In this document: piece by piece, positions 27,774 to 38,022 of the stretch | Position numbering within the stretch: position 1 is the first letter of the stretch | Layout of the letters: each line of letters starts with the position of its first letter | Made by a program: the position numbers and the translations under genes | The notes under the pieces: generated by a model | Database searches by the model: none | Seen by the model: only the letters and a program-made list of their open reading frames with translations | What the model was told of the DNA's origin: nothing | NCBI GenBank assembly: GCA_963832725.1 | Contig: CAWHVG010000005.1 | Location: 1,054,001 to 1,118,000 of the forward strand | DNA length: 64,000 nucleotides | Reading direction: 5' to 3' | Source of the DNA: JAEZBP01 sp963832725 | Lineage (GTDB): Bacteria > Myxococcota_A > Polyangia > Polyangiales > Sandaracinaceae

Positions 27774-30184
27774 TCAATCGGTCAGCTCGGAGACGTGGAG
27801 GTCCGGATCCAGTCGGTAGCCGCCGCGCACCGTCTGCAGCGCCGAGAGCCCCGCGCGCCTGAGCTGGGCGACGGCCACGCGCAGCCGGTTCAGCGCGGCC
27901 CGCGGCGCCAGCCGCTCACCCGGCCATCCGGCGCCAATCAGCGCGCCGGTGGAGACGGCCGATCCCCGCCGCTCGATGCGCTCCTCGAGCAGGAGCGCGA
28001 AGACCCGCCGCGTCGCCCCGTAGGAGGACAGGTCGATCCGCGCGCCGTCGAGCTCGAGCCGCGCGCGATCGGCGCTGATCCGAAGGCCGCTCTCCGGCGC
28101 GGCGCGAGCGCGCACGATGCGAGCCGCCAGCTCCGCGTGCCCGTGGCGCCCGCGCCCGATCTCGGCCAGGGCGCCGAGCCGCGCATGCAGCGCGTGCACC
28201 TCGATCACCTCCGCCAGCCCGGCCACGCGCGGCGCGATGGACCCCGCAGCGGCGAGGTGGGCGTCGAAGCCCGCGGTGTCGCCGGCGCATGCGCAGGCGG
28301 CCGCCAGGTAGCCCTCGACCAAGCCCTGCACCCGCGCGTTGCCCACCGCGCGCGCGGCGGTGAGCGCGCTCTCGAGCACCGCCGTGGCCTCCGTCGCGCG
28401 CAGGTGGTCGAGCCACAGGATGCCGAGATCCATGGTGAACACCGCCACCCAGCGCCGGTCACCGAGCGCTCCCATCTGCTCGATCGCGGCGTCGTAGTGC
28501 TCGCGCGCCTCGGCCAGGCGCTGGCGGTAGCGCATGACGTTGCCGAGATAGCCCCGGGCCAGCGCGGCAGCGTGCGCGTCGCCGGTCGCGGTCGCCACGG
28601 CGAGCGACTCCGTGAGGTGCGCTTCCGCGTCGTCGTGCCGGCCCAGATCCAGGGCCAGGAACCCGAGCCGGCCGAGGGCCCTGGCCTCCAGCGCAGGGTC
28701 CGGAGCGGCCAGCGCCAGCGCCAGCGCCCGCTCGTAGTGCGCGCGCGCTTCGTCGTGGCGGCCCCGCATGTGAAGGCTCACGCCCAGGCTCGCCTCGATC
28801 GGCCCGGCGCGCGAGGGGTCGGGGCCGAGCGCGAGCGCCCGCGTGGCATGGGCGAGCGCGAGCTCGTCCTCGCCCCGCATGTACATGAGCACCGAGAGCT
28901 GGTGGCGGGCGTCGATCTCGATGGCGGCGTCGCCAATCTCGCCCGCGATGTCGAGGGCCTGCTGGGCGAGCGCCAAGGCGTCGGGCGAGCCTGTCTCGGA
29001 GCGCGCGAGCGCCAGCCGCGCGCGCGTGGCCGGCGCGAGGGCGCGGCCGTCCACCGGGTCCAGCCGTTGGGCTCTGGCGCTCGGCGCCTCGCGCGTGCGG
29101 AGCACCGAGTGGGCGCGGAGCAGCGCGCGGGCGGCCCGCTCGTGATCCCCGGCCGAGAGGGCGTGGCCCGCGGCGTCCTCGAGGTCGCCGACCGGTGGCG
29201 GCTCGCGCGCGATCGCCCAGGCGAAGTGGCGGAGGTGGGCCGCGTCGTCGTCGAGCCGCTCCCGCCCGTAGGCGCGCACCGAGTCGAGCATGTGCATCGC
29301 GTGCGGCCCACCGTGGAGGATCGAGGCGTCCCGCAGGCTCTCCACCGCGTCGAGCGCGTCGCAACCCAACACCGCGCTGGCCGCCCCGAGGAATCGAAGC
29401 GCTCGCGCAGGAGCGACAGACACGCCCACGCCGCCCGCGCGTCGCCGTCGAGGAGCTCGTAGGAGGCCTCGAACGCCGCGGCCAGCGTGCGGTGGCGCTC
29501 GGGCGCGTTCCGATAGCCGCCCGTGAGCACGTCCAGGCTCGTCTCGAGCCGCGCGAGCAGCTCCCCGGGCGTGAGCGTCCGCATGCGCGCCGCGGCGAGC
29601 TCCAGCGCCAGGGGCAATCGATCGAGCCTCGCCGCCAGCGTCGCCAAGGCCTCGTCGTCGTCCACACGCGAGCCCACCTCGCGGGCCCGCGCACGGAGCA
29701 ACTCCTCGGCAGAGCCCTGATCGAGCGGCTCGAGCAGGCAGGGCTGCTCGCCCGGCAGGCGCAGGAGCACGCGCGAGGTCACCACGACCCCGAGGCGCGG
29801 TGCCGAGGCCAGCCACTCCGGCACGACCTCGGCGAGAACGCCCAGCGCGCTCTCCGCCTCGTCGAGGACCAGCCACGCGACCTGGCGCGCGTCGAGCGCG
29901 TAGCCGATCCGGGCCGACAGGTCGCTCGGCGCGGCCTCGCTGCTCGACAACCCCAGCACGGTCGCCAGCGCCCGTACCACCCCTTGACGGCCGTCGCCCA
30001 GCGCGCAGGCGGTGACCCGCTCACCCGCCCGCTCCCGCGCGTCGCGCCAGTGGGCGACGAGCCGGCTCTTGCCGATCCCCGGCGGGCCGACGACGCTCGT
30101 GAGCCGCCCCGAGCGCGTGGCGCGGTCGAGCTGCGCGAGATCTTCCTCGCGGCCCACGAAGCGATTGAGCGGCAGTGCGAGCAC
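27774..30184 (-). CDS. ATPase/TPR regulator with C-terminal winged helix, frameshifted as assembled
   Basis: About 803 aa from GTG 30184 (MLALPLNRFVGREEDLAQLD). It has an NB-ARC/STAND-type ATPase with Walker A VVGPPGIGKSRL and Walker B VAWLVLDEAESAL; AARLDRLPLALELAAARMRT is the conserved GLPLAL-like motif. A frame break at the GAATC 29391-29395 separates ATPase and TPR parts. Many TPR-like helices follow (ALGRLGFLALDLGRHDDAEA, YLGNVMRYRQRLAEAREHYD). It ends with an OmpR-type winged helix (RVFALLLEERIERRG, AALNRLRVAVAQLRRAGLSA, TVRGGYRLDPDL). Domains match SARP/AfsR regulators but with the DNA-binding part last. Confidence 0.8.
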
Positions 30185-30399
30185 GCCCGCAGTATGCCTC
30201 CTATCGCGCCGCGCTCCCGCCCGCACGATTCAGCTCGGCTGGGCGAGCCTCCACACCAGGACCTCGACCGCGCGGGACCGACAGCAACATCCGACCGGGT
30301 GACACGACCGAGGAGCAGCACGAGCTCGACGAGCATCCATCGACGCGATCCGGCGTGGAGGCCGACGTCGCGGACGAGCCCGCCCGCACCCAGCGCTCG

Positions 30400-30750
30400 T
30401 CAAAAGCAGGTTCCAATGTAGGTGTTTACGGAGTCGCACGCGGACACGGACCCAGTGCAGAACCCGCCATCCACGCCACGCGCGACACCCCAAATGCAGT
30501 TTGAATCGCTGTGACGCACACGTCGCACGTGGCCAGGGCCGGGCACTCCCGGGCGCCACAGAGGTCGTACTGGGTGACGGACGTTCCCGTCGGGCAGGTG
30601 CCGCGGGCCGGGATGCACTCGTCTCGACCGGCACACCCCGACGCCCCCGAGCCGAGCGACGAGGTGCTCGTGCCAGAGCGCGTGCAGCGGGCCCCGCTGG
30701 GAGTTCCGCGGGCTCGTGTCCAATCGCGGCGGGGCCTTGGGCGCAAGCAC
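30400..30750 (-). pseudogene. Cys-rich secreted protein remnant (frame uncertain)
   Basis: One minus frame reads GCAGRDECIPARGTCPTGTS, VTQYDLCGARECPALATC and DVC. The adjacent frame then gives a Cys-containing C-terminus (GGFCTGSVSACDSVNTYIGT, CF, stop 30400). Spacing of Cys residues suggests a small disulfide-rich extracellular domain split by a shift near 30500-30520. No signal peptide or start could be placed. The neighbouring stretch 30185-30399 shows no gene. Confidence 0.35.
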
Positions 30751-30834
30751 GGGGCCGACGCCTCGAGCAGTGCCCGTGCCGGAGGTGCCCCACCTGATTC
30801 CGATCGGCGTCGCGATCCATCAGGACGCCGACTC

Positions 30835-31245
30835 TCAGTCGACGCCCATGTGGTTGTCGGTGAAGTCGGGCTGACCGCTCTGGTCGCTGCGCGTGCCGCC
30901 GGCGCCGGGAGGGATGTCGACTCCCATCGGAGCCGGGGTGAACCCCGACTGGCCGGTGGTGTTGCCCCGATCGCCCACGCTGCGACCGACACCCTCGGTC
31001 GGCGCGACGCGCTTCGTCTCGAGCTCGGGCGGCTCCTCTTCGCCCGCGCTCCGTTCGGGCTGGGCGGCGCCACTGGCCCGCGCCTGCGCGAGGGCTCGAT
31101 CGACTTGCTCGGTCTCGGTGAGCGGCCGCGTTTTCCCACCGGTCGCAGCGTGCGCGACGCCGACGGGCAGGACGATGAGCGCGCCCGCCACGATCACACC
31201 GAACGAGCCGAGACGTGCCCGCGCTCTCTGCTCCGTCGTTCGCAT
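30835..31245 (-). CDS. Secreted or periplasmic protein of unknown function
   Basis: 136 aa from ATG 31245. Signal peptide MRTTEQRARARLGSFGVIVA, GALIVLPVGVAHA, cleavage after AHA. The mature part is acidic and disordered (TETEQVDRALAQARASGAAQ, AGEEEPPELETKRVAPTEGV) with a Gly/Pro/Asp-rich end in which MGVD occurs twice (APMGVDIPPG and NHMGVD at the C-terminus). No family recognised. Confidence 0.6.
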   Translation of the reverse strand: MRTTEQRARARLGSFGVIVAGALIVLPVGVAHAATGGKTRPLTETEQVDRALAQARASGAAQPERSAGEEEPPELETKRVAPTEGVGRSVGDRGNTTGQSGFTPAPMGVDIPPGAGGTRSDQSGQPDFTDNHMGVD

Positions 31246-31398
31246 CCGGATCTCCGTGTCACAATCGCCAATCCCCCGGCTCACACCAGGAATGTAGAGC
31301 GCTGTCTCGGGCTGTCAGCACGGGCGCTTCGCCACGGCGCTCCACGATGACCCGAACCACCGCGCCGGATGTCGGATCCCACTTCTGGAGGTGGGGCG

Positions 31399-31602
31399 AT
31401 GCGGATGAAAGCGGTCCTGTTCGCCGCGGTGCTCGCGGTCGGTGGCGCGCTCGGGTCGGGGATGCTGCTCGCGAGCTCGGCCGAGGCGCACGGCGGCGGG
31501 CTCAACCGCTGCGGGTGTCATCACAACCGGCGAACGGGCACCTGCCACTGCCACCGCAATCGGGGCTGCGGCTGCGAGTGCCAGCCCCGTCGCTGCGGCT
31601 GA
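31399..31602 (+). CDS. Small secreted Cys/His-rich protein
   Basis: 67 aa from ATG 31399 with a strong ribosome site GGAGGTGGGG (31387-31396). Signal peptide MRMKAVLFAAVLAVGGALGS, GMLLASSAEA. The mature part is about 35 residues: HGGGLNRCGCHHNRRTGTCH, CHRNRGCGCECQPRRCG. The core G-x-x-x-x-G/C-C-H-x-N-R-x-T-G-x-x-H-C-H-R resembles small YHYH-type domains of uncharacterised exported proteins. Eight Cys and five His make metal binding or disulfide bonding likely (inference). Confidence 0.7.
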   Translation: MRMKAVLFAAVLAVGGALGSGMLLASSAEAHGGGLNRCGCHHNRRTGTCHCHRNRGCGCECQPRRCG

Positions 31603-31823
31603 GCTCGGGACCATCGCCGTGGGAGCGGTCGGGCCCATGCAACGACCGCGCTCCCGGGAGTCGACCAGGGCCGCGGGGACCGGTCAGGACTCCTCGAGGG
31701 CTCGCAAGGCGGGCGTCGGGAGCGGCTCGGTCTCGAGGCGCGCCCCGGTTGCCGAATCGGGTGATATCGTGCAGACCGCGTCCGGCGGACAGGGCCGACA
31801 ATCCCGGGAGGGTTAATCGAATC

Positions 31824-32895
31824 GTGGAGGAGGACCGTCGAGAGCGGGCGTCACAGGCGCCACCCCCGCCCCGCGAGCTCTTCGCCGACCGGGTCGCGGT
31901 CGTGGTCAACGGCAACGCCAAGCAGGTCACCGACAATCTCGTCGACATCCTCGATCGAGATCGTCCAGAGCGGCAATCTCTTCGTGTCACGCAGTCTGCC
32001 GGAGGCCGCCGAGATCGCGCGCACAATCATCCGGCGCGGTTATCCGACGGTCCTCACGGGCGGTGGTGACGGGACCTTCGTGCAGATGGTCTCCCGCATC
32101 ACCGAGGAGGCGAGGCGGGTCGGCGCGCGGCGGCCTCGCTTCGGCTTGCTGCGGCTCGGGACGGGCAACGCGCTCGCCTGGGTGCTCGGCGCACAGAGCC
32201 CGCGCCACCGCGGGGTCATCGCGGACCTCGGCCGACTCCGCAAAGAGGGTGGCAGCCGCTCGATGCGCCTGCTGGAGGTGGAGGGCCTGCTCACGCCCTT
32301 CGCCGGCCTCGGCATCGACGCAATCGCGCTCCACGACTACGAGAGGACCAAGGCCGCGCTGGCCCGCAACACAATCACACGGCCGCTGAGCGCGGGCGGT
32401 TTCGCCTACCTCGCCTCCGTCATCGGGCGGACGCTGCCGACCTATCTCCTGCGCCCTCATCCGCAGGTGCGCGTGATCAACGAAGGTGAGCCGGTGACCC
32501 GTGTCGGGCAGGACGGTCGCCCCATCGCCGAGATCGGCCCGGGCGAGGTGGTCTACGAGGGCCCCTCGCGCATGGTGGCGATGAGCACCATTCCCTACTG
32601 GGGCTTCGGCGCGCGCATCTTCCCCTACGCCGACGACCGCGAGGACCGCTTCAGCCTGCGGGTGGTGGACATCAACTCGTTCCAGGTCGCGTGGCACATC
32701 CGCGACATCTGGAACGGGAGCTACCGCAGCGACACGGTCCACGACTTCCTCTGCGAGCACGTCTCGGTGCACTTCGACGAGCCGATGCCGCTCCAAATCG
32801 GAGGCGACGCGGTCGGGCCCCGCACGACGGTTCACGCGCAGCTCGCGGACCAGCCAATCGACGTGGTCGACTACTACGCGCCCCCGCCCGTCTGA
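31824..32895 (+). CDS. Diacylglycerol kinase-family lipid kinase, frameshifted as assembled
   Basis: About 357 aa from GTG 31824 (ribosome site GGGAGGG). The N-terminus LFADRVAVVVNGNAKQVTDN shifts frame near 31951 and continues EIVQSGNLFVSRSLPEAAEI. The catalytic glycine loop is VLTGGGDGTFVQMV, then FGLLRLGTGNALAWVLGA (conserved GTGNA/D) and a C-terminal beta-sandwich typical of the YegS/BmrU group. It phosphorylates diacylglycerol or sphingoid-type lipids at the membrane. Substrate not deducible. Confidence 0.8.
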
Positions 32896-32959
32896 CGCGG
32901 CCGGACGCCGGTCACCGACACACCGCGACGCCCGCGAGAGCGCCGCAGTGCGGAACCTC

Positions 32960-33065
32960 GACCGAACATGTCGGAGCGCCTGGGTGCGGGTGAGGGCTCG
33001 AGCGTCCGGACGACGACCGAACATGTCGGAGCGCCCTGGGTGCGGGTGAGGGCTCGAGCGTCCGG
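32960..33065. repeat. Tandem duplication of ~50 bp, period 55
   Basis: Unit 1 32960-33009 and unit 2 33015-33065 are identical except for one extra C. Each starts GACCGAACATGTCGGAGCGC and ends GGGCTCGAGCGTCCGG. It includes a near-palindrome around ACATGT. It lies between the lipid kinase stop and the next gene; 32896-33213 otherwise holds no gene. Confidence 0.85.
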
Positions 33066-33213
33066 GCAACCGCACGGTTCGGGCTGCGAAAACGAAGTGC
33101 AGGGCTCGTGCTGGGTACACGGAGCCCGGAGTGGGGACACGAGTGCGTCGTTGACCGTTGTTCGCGGCATTCGATACCCTCGCGCAGGAGCTGCCGCTGA
33201 CGACAGGAGACGC

Positions 33214-33924
33214 ATGAACCGGACGAACGGACGCCGTGCCCGCGCGGTCTTCTCCTTCCTCGTCCTCGCCCTGGCCGTCGGGACGGCCACCACCGCGTGG
33301 GCGGTGGAGGTGCGAGGAACCCTGCGCATCCCCTCGGACTACGGTCATCGGGTCACCGATCCCGACGAGGAACGCAAGAATCACTACTGGGACGAGTGGA
33401 ACGGGTTCTTGGATCCGCGTCCCGCACGCTTCGAGGCGCCGCGCGAGCTGGCGGTGGTGCTGACTGGCGAAGGTCCGCTGGCGGAAGGTCAGCCCGGCTT
33501 CGCGGTCAGCAACGGCGGGCTGAGCCCGGCGACAATCGTGACGCGCGTCGGCGCCGAGATGCAGATCCAGAACGACGACCCGGTGACCCACGCGCTCTAC
33601 GCCGAGGGGCTCGAGGCCTTCGGCGCCACGCCGACCGCGCCGGGCTACGCGCGGCGCCAGACCGTCGCCGAAGCGGGGAGCTGGCCGCTCCACGACGAGC
33701 TCTACGGGCACGTGCAGGGGCAGCTCCACGCCCTGCCGGACCTGGTGGCTCGCGCGGAGCTCTCGCAGGACGGGAGCTACGTTTTTCACGGCGTTCCCGC
33801 CGGCACGTACACGCTGAAGGTCTTCCACGGCGAGCGCGAGCTGCACAGCGCCGAGGTGACCGTTTCCGAGGATCGAGAGCTGGTGGTCGACCCGATCGCG
33901 ATCGGGGCGGCTCCGGCCGAGTGA
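33214..33924 (+). CDS. Secreted beta-sandwich protein (cupredoxin- or carboxypeptidase-regulatory-like)
   Basis: 236 aa from ATG 33214, ribosome site AGGAGA. Signal peptide region RAVFSFLVLALAVGTATTAW-A. An N-terminal strand VEVRGTLRIPSDY leads to a domain with ATIVTRVGAEMQIQNDDPVT and HALYAEG, similar to proteins with a cupredoxin-like fold where 'NDD..H' replaces the copper site. The C-terminal part AELSQDGSYVFHGVPAGTYT, LKVFHGE is carboxypeptidase-regulatory-like. It is 10 bases before the next gene and likely co-transcribed. Confidence 0.65.
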   Translation: MNRTNGRRARAVFSFLVLALAVGTATTAWAVEVRGTLRIPSDYGHRVTDPDEERKNHYWDEWNGFLDPRPARFEAPRELAVVLTGEGPLAEGQPGFAVSNGGLSPATIVTRVGAEMQIQNDDPVTHALYAEGLEAFGATPTAPGYARRQTVAEAGSWPLHDELYGHVQGQLHALPDLVARAELSQDGSYVFHGVPAGTYTLKVFHGERELHSAEVTVSEDRELVVDPIAIGAAPAE

Positions 33925-33934
33925 GGCGAGGACG

Positions 33935-35801
33935 ATGCTGCTCTCCAGGTTCTGGTACCTGATCCTGTCGGCGGCAGCGACGGCCGGCCTCATGGCCGCC
34001 ATGCTCGCCGCCAACCTCGTGAACGATTCGCATCAGGCGGAGGTCGAAGACCAGCTGCGCCGCGATCGCTTCGAGGTGGAGGCCATCCTCAAGCTCGACG
34101 CGCGGGCGAGGATCGACGCCATCGCTCCCATCGCGGCCAGCTCGGACGTGCGCTCCGCCCTGCGGCGCGCGAGCGCACGGCGCGACGGCCAGCCGATCCC
34201 GGAGGAGGTGTCGAACGCGCTGCGCACGAAGTTGGGCGAGCTCAATCAGCAGCTCGCGGGCTTCCGCGGCGACCTGATGTTCGCGGTCGACGCCGACGGT
34301 TGGATCGTGGCCGCCGTCACGCCGGGACGCATGCCGCCGCGGGCCGGCCTCGGGCACTTCCCGCTCGTGGCGCGGGCGCTGCAGGGCTACATGCTCGACG
34401 ACGTCTGGGTCTACAACGACGGCATCTACCGCATGGCCGCTCGCCCGGTGATCGAGGGCGGGCAGTACGTCGGCGCGCTCATTCACGGGAAGCGCTTCGA
34501 CGACGAGCTGGCGGAGCTGCTCTCCACCCGCCTCGACGGCGCGACGGTCGGGTTCTTCCACGGCGATCAGATGGTGGCGAGCTACATGCCCGCCGACGTC
34601 CAGTCGGCGCCGCGTCGCGACGACATGGGGGGCAAGCTCGAGGACGTCCTGAACGACGAGCAGCTCGCGCGCGGCGAGCGGACGGAGCCGCGAGAGCTCT
34701 CGACCGGCGGGCTCGCCGTGTACTCGTTGGTGACAGGCACCGCTCGGCAGGCGGACGTCGGCTACGCCATCGCGCGACCGCTGCCGGCCCCGCTCATGCC
34801 GCTCGAATCTGATGACCCATGCCTCCGGCGCCAGCTGGACGCAGGTCGCTCAGGTGTGGTGGGTGTGGGCCGTCTTCGCCGGCTTCCTCCTCTTCGCCAT
34901 CTTCGCCGTCTGGCTCGAGCGCGACCGGCCGCTCGGGAAGCTCCGCCGAGCCACGGCGGGTCTCTCGGGCAGCCCGGAAGCGCGCCTGACCGTGACCGAC
35001 TTCGGCGGCCAGTACCGCAAGATCGCGCAGCACGCGAACGACGCGCTCGACCAGGTCGCGCAGGCGGGCGGAACGGTGACCGGCAAGCGCACGGCCGCCG
35101 CCAACCTCGACGAGATCTTGGGCCCGGCCGACGCGGCGCCTTCGGCCTCGTTCTTCGGGTTCCAGCAAGACGAGCAGACGGCCGACGAGCTGCCCGAGGT
35201 GCCCGCTTCGCCCGCCAAGCCGGCTGCACCCGCCATGCCGACCGCACCCGCCAAGCCGGCCGCGCCCGCCAAGCCGCCGCCTCCCAAGCCCCCGGCCGCC
35301 AAGCCGGCACCGCCCAAGCCTCCGGCACCGCGCAAGCCTCCGGCGGCCCCGGCCGCACCGGCGGCGAGCGCGCCCGACGCCACGCCGCCGAGCGGTGAGG
35401 CCGCGACCAGCGAGCCCAGGCCGGGCCGCCCGCCGGCCGCCCAACGCAAGCACCTCAAGCGCACTCTGCTCGGTGTGCCGCCGCCCACCGAGGACGACGA
35501 GGACGACGACGACGGGGCGACCATGGTCGCCCGCGTGCCGAAGGAGCTGCTCGAGCAGAGCGCTTCGACACGGATGGGCGATGACGAGGAGTCGCACTTC
35601 CGCGAGGTCTTCCAGAAGTTCGTCGACACCAAGAAGGAGTGCGGCGAGTCGACGACGGGCCTGACCTACGAGAAGTTCGTCGTCACGCTGCGCAAGAACC
35701 GCGACCAAATCGTCAGCCGCCACGGCGCTCGGAAGGTCCGCTTCACGGTCTACGTCAAGAACGGAAAAGCGGCGCTGAAGGCGACGCCGATCCGCGAGTA
35801 G
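33935..35801 (+). CDS. MXAN_5187-like membrane sensor-type protein, frameshifted as assembled
   Basis: About 622 aa. TM1 (FWYLILSAAATAGLMAAMLA), an extracytoplasmic sensor-like region (RGDLMFAVDADGWIVAAVTP, YNDGIYRMAARPVIEGGQYV), then a shift at the GAATC 34805-34809: reading GATC gives PLDLMTHASGASW. TM2 is VWWVWAVFAGFLLFAIFAVW. After it come a long Pro/Lys/Ala-rich linker (35200-35380) and a C-terminal domain HFREVFQKFVDTKKECGEST, TGLTYEKFVVTLRKNRDQIV, KVRFTVYVKNGKAALKATPI that I recognise as the MXAN_5187 C-terminal type. Probably an adaptor or sensor; its function is unknown. Confidence 0.7.
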
Positions 35802-35931
35802 ACCCCGCAGGCGTATTCCCGCTCCGAGCTCCGTCCCGGGGCTTCGTGCAGCTCGCGCGAACCCTCCACTTCGTTCGGAGCTCGAGTCGCAGCCTTGCCC
35901 CGGGTCACTTCGGGCAGACGGTACAATCGGC

Positions 35932-37778
35932 ATAGGGGGCCCGAGTAGTCGACTCGGGCTCCCCTGCCACACCACCCGGCATGCGGGTCCGCACCGGGCG
36001 GTTCGATGGGTTGAGGTCAGGCGGCCAGCCTCGGAAGGCCGAGCCCGTCGAAGAGTTTGTTGGGGAGCGCGATGTGGATGGCCATGCCTGAGTTTCTCCA
36101 CCACCGCCTCGCGTTGGCGGCCACCTGGGCTGCCGCGTCGGGGCGAAGGCCTCGAGCCGCCAGCTCTCGGAAGACGGTCGTGCCGCGCTTCCACTGCTTG
36201 AGCTGATAGGCCCGGAGCCGGTGTCGGATCCACTCGTCGAGCTCGGCAAACCTCCGAGGCGTCTCGGCGACCCGGAAGTATCCGTGCCAGCCGAGCAGAT
36301 AGCTCCGCAGGGTTTGCACGACTTCGGCCAGGCTGCGCCCGCGGGTTCGGCGCGTGAGCTGCCGGACCCGACGCTTCATCTTCTGAAGCGCCTTGGGCGC
36401 GACCCGCGTGCGGACGACCTTCCCTCGGCCGACCCAGAACGAGACGCCGAGAAAGGGTCGGTTCCACACGCGGTCCACCGCGCTCTTCGACGCGTTGACG
36501 CGCAGCCGGAGCTCGTCGAAGCGACGGACGAGCGAGCGCATGACCCGCTCTCCCGCACGCTTCGACGCCACGAAGACCCGCAGATCGTCCGCATAGCGGA
36601 CGAACGCGTGTCCCCGGGCCTCCAGCTCCGTGTCAATCTCGTCGAGGAGCACGTTCGCGAGCAAAGGGGACAAGGGGCCGCCCTGCGGCGTTCCCTCGTA
36701 CCGCTCCACCACCACCCCGTTCACCATCACGCCGGCGTCGAGATAGCGGCGGATGAGCCTCAGCACGCGACGGTCCCCGATCCGCTTGGCCAACCTCCCC
36801 ATCAGCACGTCGTGGTTCACGCGGTCGAAGAACTTCTCCAGATCCACGTCCACCACCCACCGCTTGCCGTCCTGGACGTGACGGCGTGCTTCACGAATCG
36901 CTCCGTGCGCCGAGCGTCCCGGCCGAAAGCCGTGGCTGTGCTCCGAGAAGGTCGGGTCGAATCGGGGCTGCAAGACCTGCAAGAGGGCCTGCTGGATCAG
37001 GCGGTCGAGCACCGAGGGGATGCCAAGCTCGCGCTCGCCTCCCCCGGCTTCGGGATCGTCGCCCGCCGAACCGGCATCGGCTGGTACGTCCCTGCGAGCA
37101 GTTGCTCGCGGGTTCGTGGCCAGTTGTCCCGAAGCCAGTCCGGCAGCTCGTCCACCGTCATCCCGTCGATGCCGGGGCTCCCCTTGTTCTTCCTCACTCT
37201 CTTCAACGCTCGCATCAGGTTCGGACGCGAGAGCGCCTCCTCCATCAGCGAGCCCGTTCCCAGGCCCTCGTTTCCGGTCGTCGCCGATGGCGCTTGCCCG
37301 CTCCGCTCTGCTCTCGGGGCTTCACCCCTACCCTCCAGCGGCAGCTCCAGTTGCCTGGACTTCTGGACCATGGCGTCGTCGAGACTCCCGGGCGTCATGC
37401 CCTTCCCCTCGTTCGGTCCTTCGGCGGCGCCTCCCGGCGTGACCTACTACGACCTCGGCTGACTTCTCGCTCCGCGCGCGTGACCGCGTGGCCCTTTCAG
37501 GCCCGAGGCGAGATCTCCCCAGGTAAGAACACCGACCTTCACCGCACGACCGCCGGATTTACGCAGGGTCCCTTTGGTCACGGGAGCTTCGCGGTTCGTA
37601 GCCCGCTCGCCCCGGTCGCCCGCGCCTCGTATCCGGTTCTTCTTCATCGGCCCGCGGCTTCGTTTCGCGCTTCCTTCAGACGGTCAGTCGCCCTCCCGCC
37701 CTTGCGCTTCCCTTCCTTGGCTGTGACCTGCTCAGGGGAGGACTTGCACCTCCAAGTCGGCGCCCATGCTGGGCGCAC
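35932..37778 (-). mobile_element. Group II intron, bacterial class C type
   Basis: About 1847 nt on the minus strand. The 5' end GTGCGCCCAG at 37778 directly follows the T-run of a terminator hairpin. Near the 3' end are domain V (35967-36004; stem CCGCCCGG/CCGGGUGG, GCG/CGC, loop GACC) and a domain VI hairpin (about 35936-35964), ending ...CCCCCTAT at about 35932. It encodes a reverse transcriptase/maturase. Insertion behind a Rho-independent terminator is the known target rule of class C introns, and the host here is the 6S RNA terminator. Confidence 0.88.
36017..37398 (-). CDS. Group II intron reverse transcriptase/maturase, frameshifted as assembled
   Basis: About 460 aa from ATG 37398. 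The N-terminus LMRALKRVRKNKGSPGIDGM and TVDELPDWLRDNWPRTREQL belong to RT0-RT2. A G-run near 37045 appears one base short; six G would join IPKPGGGERELGIPSVLDRL in frame. Then come SHGFRPGRSAHGAIREARRH, GTPQGGPLSPLLANVLLDEI and the catalytic FVRYADDLRVFVASKRAGER (YADD). A maturase/X domain follows (LRSYLLGWHGYFRVAETPRR). No HNH endonuclease domain, as expected for class C. It drives intron splicing and target-primed retrotransposition. Confidence 0.9.
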
Positions 37779-37780
37779 AA

Positions 37781-37814
37781 GAAAGAGCCGGAGCCTCTCT
37801 CGAAGCTCCGGCTC
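37781..37814 (-). terminator. Rho-independent terminator of the 6S RNA gene
   Basis: On the minus strand: GAGCCGGAGC, a 10-base loop, GCTCCGGCTC, then TTTCTT. A perfect 10-bp stem with T-run. The group II intron begins at the next base after the final T. Confidence 0.9.
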
Positions 37815-37819
37815 ACACT

Positions 37820-38015
37820 GCGTTCTTACCGTCGTGGCCGTAGGTTGACTCGAAGAACCCCGTTACTCTTTTAGGTGGGAGCTGGTGTCGGCCGCTTTAG
37901 GCTTCCCAGAGATGCTTGCTGGTCCTGCGCACCGCGACCGAGTTTGGCCCCCGAGTAGCAGAGCTCGTAAGGGATTCTTTCACACAACCGTCTCGAATCC
38001 CGACAGAGGAACGCT
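37820..38015 (-). ncRNA. ssrS: 6S RNA
   Basis: About 196 nt. The closing stem is formed by 5' GCGTTCC-TCTGTCG pairing with 3' CGACGGTAAGAACGC. The 3' half contains GGGAAGCCTAAAGCGGCCGAC then ACC and GAGTAACGGGGTTC, closely like the E. coli 6S segment GAAGCCTTAAAACTGCGACG. The large central bubble typical of 6S RNA is plausible. 6S RNA mimics an open promoter and sequesters the housekeeping RNA polymerase holoenzyme in stationary phase. It has its own promoter (38023-38051) and a strong terminator, and follows the adenosyltransferase gene by about 30 bases. Confidence 0.82.
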
Positions 38016-38022
38016 GATATCA

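Noticed and set aside
30511..31350. Large plus-strand open frame opposite the small secreted protein gene
   Set aside because: Arg/His/Asp-rich composition without motifs; the opposite strand has a clear signal peptide and acidic mature protein.
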